This document shows, in pieces, positions 57,498 to 64,000 of a DNA stretch of 64,000 nucleotides. A program made the translations under genes and the position numbers. The notes beneath the pieces are model-generated. The model saw only the letters and a program-made list of their open reading frames with translations. It did no database searches and had not been told where the DNA came from. The stretch comes from Diadema setosum (Eukaryota > Echinodermata > Echinoidea > Diadematoida > Diadematidae), in NCBI RefSeq assembly GCF_964275005.1, contig NC_092706.1:26260942-26324941 (forward strand), written 5' to 3'. Every line of letters starts with the position of its first letter. Positions within the stretch are counted from its first letter, which is position 1.

Positions 57498-57498
<1 letters not shown>

Positions 57499-57571
<73 letters not shown>
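57499..57571. repeat. (TA)n microsatellite
   Basis: Almost pure TA tract. An open frame that starts in it and runs to 57892 has no recognisable domain. Confidence 0.95.
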
Positions 57572-57984
57572 ATGCTATTCAGTCTGATATTAATTAGTTC
57601 TTCGGTGATCGGCTTCGCATATGACAGCTTCATCAGAATAAATTGCTCCATAGTTATGTGTGGCCGTGCGGCTGTAATCGATGAGGCAATTCAAGTTAGT
57701 GAGATGCCGCGTCCACAAAACAAAGTGTATGAGGATAAAAGACTTCAGTATAAAGCAAGGAGAATGTCACACACGATTAGCGTTTATACTTTATTTTCAG
57801 AATCAAAACGCATGTTACAGGTGCTGCGAATCACTGCCAGATCTCGGCATGTATTCAGTCAGCAACATAATGGTACGAACAAGGAATACTGAATAAGAGA
57901 ACTGTCAAATACAACACATAAGAGAATTAAGACATGTGAAATACCAGGAATCTTCACAAATAAGAGGAATCTATATTGATATAA

Positions 57985-58235
57985 GCCATGTCGACGTACA
58001 CTTTTCGCGATGTCTACTTGGCAAGCTAATGCATATAGCCATGTGGACATGTATTCATTTTAGAAGTCATCTTGGCGAGATAATGTGCATCACCATGTTG
58101 GCATACATATCTTGGAAAGTCAACTTGGCATGATAACTTACGTCGCCATGTCGACTTATTAAAGTTGATTATTCGACATGGTAAATTAGATATCTTGACT
58201 TGTCGACGTGATAGAAATATCAAGTCGATTTGACA
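57985..58235. repeat. Degenerate tandem repeat of about 53 bp
   Basis: Units start GCCATGTCGACGTA (57985), GCCATGTGGACATG (about 58038), ACCATGTTGGCATA (about 58092) and GCCATGTCGACTTA (about 58145). Each has AGTC(A/T)(A/T)CTTGGC(A/G)A or similar in the middle and ATAATG/ATAACTTACG-like ends. The last part includes inverted ATTCGACATGGTAA and CTTGTCGACGTG. Possibly an old satellite or palindromic element. Confidence 0.5.
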
Positions 58236-58727
58236 AGATATAGTAGAATAACATTTAAAAGGTTCCATGTAGATAACATAGATAATACAAAGTATTCGTA
58301 ACTTGAATTTTACCCACAAGAGTCCTCGACATTGCGTAATGAATATAACAAATACGACATGGTCTTCGCGAGGGGAAAGCCGCGAGGGACCATATTACTC
58401 GTTATGCTCGTGAAGACCGGAAGTAGACTTTACTCCGAATGTCACAAAAACAAAGAGTTACAAAGCAAGTGAAAGTTTCATTGGTGTAAATGAAAGACGG
58501 ATATGTGCCGAATGTACAGAATTTTAGGACGAACCACAGGGACGAAAATAGAAAAGACACAAGAAAATGAAAGTCGAACATCGAAATGAGAGCAAGGACT
58601 CAGGAAAGGTTGAAAGCAAGGGTGCAAGGTCGAAAACAGGGATACGCAAGAGAGCATTGCAGTTAACATGCCTGCACACAAAAAAATGCAAAACGACATA
58701 ACGTACACAATGAGATCAGAATCCGTA

Positions 58728-58728
<1 letters not shown>
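58236..58728. other. Intergenic segment
   Basis: No gene recognised. 58375-58425 has CGCGAGGGGAAAGCCGCGAG then GTGAAGACCGGAAGTAG, GC-richer than its surroundings. Confidence 0.3.

Positions 58729-58790
<62 letters not shown>
58729..58790. repeat. (TA)n microsatellite
   Basis: Pure TA tract directly upstream of the LINE 5' region. Confidence 0.95.
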
Positions 58791-58794
<4 letters not shown>

Positions 58795-59142
58795 GTGTGA
58801 AATGTGTGCCTTCAGCTACTAAACCCCTTGGTTGTCGCATCTTAGTAGTGTGTATAACGAGAGTAAAGAAGAGGCAATAGACGTAGCTTTTGAATCCTCA
58901 CAATTTGATTTTACTTCTCGAGCTTTCGGGCCCTGCCCTCTATCAAGAGATGTGGGATACACAGTTCATATTTGGCCTGGTAGATATGTGTGTGGTCCGT
59001 GAAAGCGTTACGACGTTTACCCGGGCAGCTCCAGATAATTCAAGTAAAGTTGTATTCGTTTTCTTAGCGGAACTCTAAATATTGAAGTGTTTCAACGAGT
59101 GTGATACATGTGGACAGTAGTCACCTGTTTGAATGAATACCA

Positions 59143-60384
59143 GTGGATATTTTGTCATATTTTGAGATGTACTCTGACATGGCTACTCCTTCGTCCGAAG
59201 CGTATGTACCCAAGGGACCGAAGCCAGTCTTCATACAGGCAAGAGATGTCCCACGGCGAGACGCCACCAACACCCTTACAGGTGAGGAATTGTACCTTGC
59301 GTTGATTCGTTCGGTAGACCGCCAGTATGTCACCGGTGTACAACGCATCGGTTCTCTATGGAGAGTCTATGTAAACAGTCATGAAGCTAGAGCAGGCCTT
59401 GTTACCAATGGCCTACTACTGAGAAGTACTACAATTCCCGTCTATGACACAAATCCGTACACGAAAGCAGAAAATGAACACTTAACACGTGTGTTGATCA
59501 AAGATGTCCCTCTGTCTGTGGGTGATGAACTGATCAAATCTACTCTAGAAAAAATGAAATGTCAAGTGAGAGGTGAAATCATTCGGCAAAAACTCAGAGT
59601 GAATGGTGTACTGATTGACTGTTTGAATGGGGACAGAGTTTGCTACATAGATCCGCCATCTCAGCCCCTCCCTCGGTCCCTAATGGTGGCAAATTTGTTT
59701 CGTGCTCGTGTGTTTCACAATGGTCAACCTGAGCATGTGATAACGTGTTCAAGATGTTTAGAGAGGGGTCACCATTCGTCACAGTGCTCGCACAGTATCA
59801 AATGCAAAATCTGCAACAAAACTGGCCACAAAAGCACAAGCTGCACAAACACTGCCACGCCCAGTACATCGTCGCGTAGCCTCCCAGCTGATCGCAGCTC
59901 ACGTGACAGTGTGAGGAATCCATCGAAGTCACATGACCAAACCGCGGCAGCAACCGACGCGAATGACACACATGCTTCGCAACAATGGAATGATGTCATT
60001 AACGATGCCCTGATGACAGCTCGCGACTCCTCTTCCAGACAAACAAACAACCAGGAATGTGGTAACAAAAGCAACTCACAAGTTCAGACGGACCCAACGC
60101 TGAATGCCAAGCGAAGCGATGATTCCAGCGTACGCCCGAAGACCCCACACCAGCAGGATATATCCTACTTCTTGCGTCCCAAACACACAGCGTCACCTCA
60201 GTATACGGATGCCACTCGAGAAAGCGCTAGAGAGCAAGCAAGCGATGACTCGAATAACATCTCCTCCGATGACACCTGCACTGAAGACGATCAACCAATT
60301 GCCACACCTAAATCTCCAAAGTCAAAGAAAAAAGTGAAAAAAGATAAGAAATCCGGAGGGAAAAGAGGGAGTCAACGAAAATAG
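59143..60384 (+). CDS. LINE ORF1: nucleic-acid-binding protein with two zinc knuckles
   Basis: 413 codons from the first ATG. ATGs at 59167 and 59179 (MATPSSEAYVPKGPKPVF) are equally plausible starts. An RRM-like region spans about residues 28-190 (VFIQARD, LTRVLIKDVPLSVGDELIKS). Knuckles are C202-C205-H210-C215 and C221-C224-H229-C234 (both CX2CX4HX4C). The C-terminal 170 residues are Ser/Thr/Asp-rich and end in a Lys-rich tail. The family packages LINE RNA for target-primed reverse transcription. No break was seen. Confidence 0.85.
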   Translation: MDILSYFEMYSDMATPSSEAYVPKGPKPVFIQARDVPRRDATNTLTGEELYLALIRSVDRQYVTGVQRIGSLWRVYVNSHEARAGLVTNGLLLRSTTIPVYDTNPYTKAENEHLTRVLIKDVPLSVGDELIKSTLEKMKCQVRGEIIRQKLRVNGVLIDCLNGDRVCYIDPPSQPLPRSLMVANLFRARVFHNGQPEHVITCSRCLERGHHSSQCSHSIKCKICNKTGHKSTSCTNTATPSTSSRSLPADRSSRDSVRNPSKSHDQTAAATDANDTHASQQWNDVINDALMTARDSSSRQTNNQECGNKSNSQVQTDPTLNAKRSDDSSVRPKTPHQQDISYFLRPKHTASPQYTDATRESAREQASDDSNNISSDDTCTEDDQPIATPKSPKSKKKVKKDKKSGGKRGSQRK

Positions 60385-60413
60385 AAAAACATACAAAACA
60401 AACAAGTAAACAA

Positions 60414-63400
60414 ATGAATGATGATAATGAAACCCACGGTGGTGATGATAAATCGAAAAGAAAGTTGAAAGAAGTACATAATATGACGTTCTCAAAAACT
60501 CAAAGCATATCTCTTTTATCTCTCAATGTACGGGGAATCAGAGATAAGTGCAAAAGAAAGAAAATATTTTCGTGGATAAATCATCAAAAATCAGATGTTG
60601 TTATGCTACAAGAAACATTCCTAACACCGGAATTGGAAGCAGTTATCAGAGTAGAAGGCCGTTACCATTGCTATTTCAATCGTGGTTCAAACCACTCAAA
60701 AGGTGTAGCCATCTTTATTCGTAAAAATGAATTCGTCAAGCCACTTGAATGCCACAATAATTTTGATGGAAGAGTTGTAGCATTACGACTGTACAGTGGT
60801 GAATTCTTTTATCTTATTATGAATGTTTATGCACCTACCAAACGTAACGATAAAGAGCAGTTTTACAGAAAATTGTTCAAATGGTTAAAGAAGGTGAAAC
60901 GTAATAGTGACCTAATGATATTAGGAGGGGACTGGAATTGCGTGCAAAACCCTTCGCTTGATACTCGTGGCGTATCCTATGCATATAAACAAGTGAATTG
61001 GTTTCAGAAATTACTTAAGCGATTTCAGCTGATAGATGTATGGAGACATTTTTTTCCAATCAGAAAGCAATACACTTGGCGTCAATTAACGCTGAATGTT
61101 TTTTCGCGATTGGATTATTGGCTAACATCAAACTTTCTTTTACCTTTTGTTCAGGTAACAGAAATAAAACCAGTTGTAAAGTGTGATCATTGTGCCATCA
61201 CCTTACGAATAACAACTTCGCATAATTAGAGAGGAAGTGGAGTATGGAAGATGAACAACTCCCTGTTGAAAGACGATGATTATAAAGAAAATGTAAAGTG
61301 TGTAATTGCTAAATGTAGATTGGAAAATATTCAAATGAATGCACAAGTTAGATGGGATATGTGCAAAACACGAATTAAAGAATACACGATTAAGTATGCG
61401 AAACAAAAATGTAGAGAAAAAGAGGAAATGTGGAGAAATTTACAAAATGAATATGAAGAGTTTTTTGTGAAGACTGATGAAAATCCGTCTGAGGAAAATA
61501 TAAGGAAATTAACAGAAATTCAGAAGAGATATGATGATGTCTTAACACAAAAATGTAAAGGCGCGTTTATAAGGTCAAGACAGCAGTGGATGGAAAATGG
61601 TGAAAAATCCACTAAATATTTCTTTCAAGTTGAAAAAAGGAATGCTCAGAAAAAACAAATAGACTGTATAAAAAGAGACGGAAAGTGTGTTACAAATCAA
61701 GAAAGTATACTCAAGGAAATATTTTGTTATTATAAAGAGCTGTACTCACAGAAGTCAGAATCTGATGTCGATGAATGTGATGAGTATTTAAACTCAATTG
61801 AAATTCCAGCTCTTAATGATGAAGAGGCAATGTCATGTGAAGGGCTCATTACTGAAAAAGAATGTCACGAAGCCCTTTTAACTATGAAAAATAATAAGTC
61901 ACCAGGTAGTGATGGACTGTCAGCTGAGTTTTATATGTGTTTTTGGGAGGATGTGAAGTCCTTATTTACCGAAAGTGTAAATGAAGGTTTTCGGAAACAA
62001 GAATTATCCGAATCTCAGAAGCTGGCTATTTTGACATTATTGTATAAGAAGGGGGACAAACAATGTTTGGATAATTGGAGACCAATATCCTTATTAAACA
62101 TCGATTATAAGATTATAGCAAAGGTATTGTGCAAAAGACTGAAGAAAGTAATAGAAAAGTTGATCTCTTTTGATCAGACAGGTTACATCAAACGGCGTTC
62201 GGCTATGCACAATTTACGTTTAGTTCAAGACGTTATTGAATATTGTGATTACTGTGATTTACCTGGTATTTTATTATTCATCGATTTTCAAAAGGCCTTT
62301 GATTGTGTTCGTCACGAATTTGTTTTTCATCTATTGCATAAAATGAATTTTAAAGAATATTTCATTGGTTGGATTAAAGCATTGTATTTTGACGTTAAAG
62401 GGAGCGTTATAAATAGTGGATGGGTATCAGAGAAATTTGAAATAAAACGGGGAATAAGGCAGGGTTGCCCACTTTCCGCTTTATTATTTATACTTGTAGC
62501 TGAAGTAATGGCCTTGAGAATTAAGCAGAACAGTTATATACAGGGTATCACTGTTATTTCCGGCAACACAGCTCAACAAAAAGAATTTAAAATCTCACAA
62601 CTGGCTGATGATACTGTTATTTTTGTTAATTCGATAGAGTCTGCTAATATAGCACTCGGGGAAGTTAAACGTTTTGGGCAAATTGCTGGACCAGTTTTGA
62701 ATGTTATGAAAACAAAAGCAATAACAATGAAATTTCAGGAAAATAGTGTAAATGATTTGAACTGGACTAGTGATCCTGTGAAATATTTGGGTGTATTTTT
62801 AACAAAGAACAGAAAGGAATCTGAACAATTGAATTGGTTTTCAAAATTAGAAAAGGTCAAAGCTATTTTAAAGCTCTGGAGAATGAGAAATTTAACATTG
62901 TATGGTAAAGTGGTAATTGTCAAATCATTGATCATTTCACAATTTGTGTATGTAGCTTTAGTACTACCATTTCCAGAGAAGTTCATTATGGAATTGAATA
63001 AATTGATTTATAATTTCCTTTGGAATTCTAGGAGAGAAAAGGTGAAGCGATCTATTTTATTAAATCCGATTGAAAAAGGAGGTTTGAATATGTTTGATTT
63101 ACATGCTCGATTTCAGTCGTTGTATTTGTCGTGGTTCGCAAATTATCAAAATTGTCATCCAGACTCGTCATGGAAGTTTATGTTCAAATTTTGGGTCGAG
63201 AAAATAGGTCCAAGTCCTCTGATAATGAAAACGAACTGTTCATGTAAAGATATGTTAGCACTATGCAAGAAGCATAAACTACCTCGTTTCTACACTCGTT
63301 GCTTACTTTCGTGGTGTGAATTAAGATATATTGATTTTCTTCATGTGAGCAACATATTAGATGAAGTACTGTGGTATAACAGTAATATATGCTTTAATGG

Positions 63401-64000
63401 AAAAACTTTGTTTTTTGAAGAATGGTACAAGAAAGGTATCTTGACACTTAATGATGTAGTTGAAAATGGATGTTTTAAATCTCGCGAGTCAATTTGTTGT
63501 GCTCTCAGTTGTGATAATTTATTAGTGGACTTTAAGTATTCAAAACTTAAAAAGGCAATTCCAAAGATATGGGTGGAACGTATATTAGAAGTAGATCAAT
63601 GTGAAAACGCGCACAAAGATTACGATATTGATCTATATGCAATAAAGGACAATGAATATATCAGATTATCTAGAACAACGTCGAAACAATTTCATAGTTT
63701 TTTATGTGAGAGTAAGAAAAGTGATCTAACTATACTGTTATATTGGAAAGACAGATTTGATTTGAGTGCTGATTTTGATTGGAATTCTGTTTTGAAACAA
63801 ACATTTCGGAAACTAAGGAACAACAAAGTTAAGCAATGCTACTTCAAGACATTACATCGTATTCTACCTTATAGATATAATCTTTTCAAATGGAAAATTG
63901 TAAGTGATAATTTATGTATATTTTGCTCTGAAACAGAAACCTTTAGTCATGTTCTTTTGGAGTGTCCTAAAGTGTCTATGTTTTGGAAAAAGATTACTGA
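60414..64000 (+). CDS. LINE ORF2: endonuclease/reverse transcriptase with one in-frame stop, 3' end cut by window
   Basis: Residues 1-271 are an APE-type endonuclease: LNVRG (N38), QETFL (E67), YAPT, GGDWNC (D173, N175), SRLDYWL (D234) and CDHCAIT (D258, H259). A TAG follows at 61227-61229. The same frame then stays open for 923 codons to 64000: WKMNNSLLKDDDY linker, NNKSPGSDGL, NWRPISLLN, QTGYIKRRS, motif A LFIDFQKAFD (D at 62283), motif B GIRQGCPLSALLF, motif C LADDT (62604), KYLGV and a final CX2CX7HX4C (63915-63965). Both catalytic aspartate sites are intact. The stop lies just before the RGSGVWK motif, between nuclease and polymerase. At 1195 codons it lacks little of the usual length. 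Confidence 0.88.

Larger units (their letters stand above)
58866..64000 (+). mobile_element. L1/Tx1-type LINE, near complete, runs off the window
   Basis: A 5' UTR (boundary uncertain, after the TA tract) leads to ORF1 (59143-60384) and, 29 bases later, ORF2 (60414 to beyond 64000). ORF1 has two CCHC knuckles and ORF2 has an AP-type endonuclease, reverse transcriptase and C-terminal CCHC, the L1-clade (Tx1-like) order. Only one disabling change is visible in over 4.8 kb of coding sequence, an in-frame TAG in ORF2. This makes it by far the youngest-looking transposon here. Confidence 0.88.

Noticed and set aside
57518-57892. 124-codon frame beginning in a TA tract
   Set aside because: The N-terminal part is microsatellite. 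The rest matches no family I know and has no splice support.

Overview
The window is nuclear DNA from an animal, most likely a marine invertebrate deuterostome such as an echinoderm. This rests on a single-exon TRIM-NHL gene, an SLC17 transporter split by long AT-rich introns, a eukaryotic tRNA-Ser with A and B boxes, and a dense mix of non-LTR retrotransposons, tRNA-derived SINEs, TTAA-flanked elements and TIR/MITE families. The organism call is inference. No retrovirus-like, LTR or Polinton copy was recognised.

Layout. 1-7.7 kb is largely gene-free and holds a perfect RFX-type X-box. 7736-9757 encodes an intact 673-aa TRIM protein (RING, two B-boxes, coiled coil, NHL-type C terminus). 9.8-22 kb is intergenic, with a tRNA-Ser(CGA) gene on the minus strand, microsatellites, a SINE and MITEs. 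22251-56138 is an SLC17-family (sialin-like) transporter on the plus strand. I could reconstruct ten coding exons whose phases all agree and which total 1530 nt (509 aa plus stop). Its first intron is about 17.8 kb and is packed with nested transposons. 56.1-58.8 kb is downstream flank with a MITE, microsatellites and an old tandem repeat. From about 58.9 kb to the end lies an almost complete L1/Tx1-type LINE: ORF1 with zinc knuckles, then ORF2 with endonuclease and reverse transcriptase, interrupted by one in-frame TAG and open to the end of the window.

How it fits together. The two host genes have unrelated predicted jobs: ubiquitin ligation or RNA/protein scaffolding for the TRIM, and organic-anion transport across lysosomal, vesicular or plasma membrane for the SLC17. 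Two CACGTG boxes lie just upstream of the proposed SLC17 first exon, and an X-box lies upstream of the TRIM. Most of the rest is a layered transposon record. Several insertions can be ordered in time because their target duplications, or the frame they interrupt, are still readable. Examples are a hAT-like fold-back inside a LINE reverse-transcriptase motif, a long-TIR element in the same LINE, a 5.7-kb nest inside a TTAA element, and a palindrome inside a PIF/Harbinger remnant.
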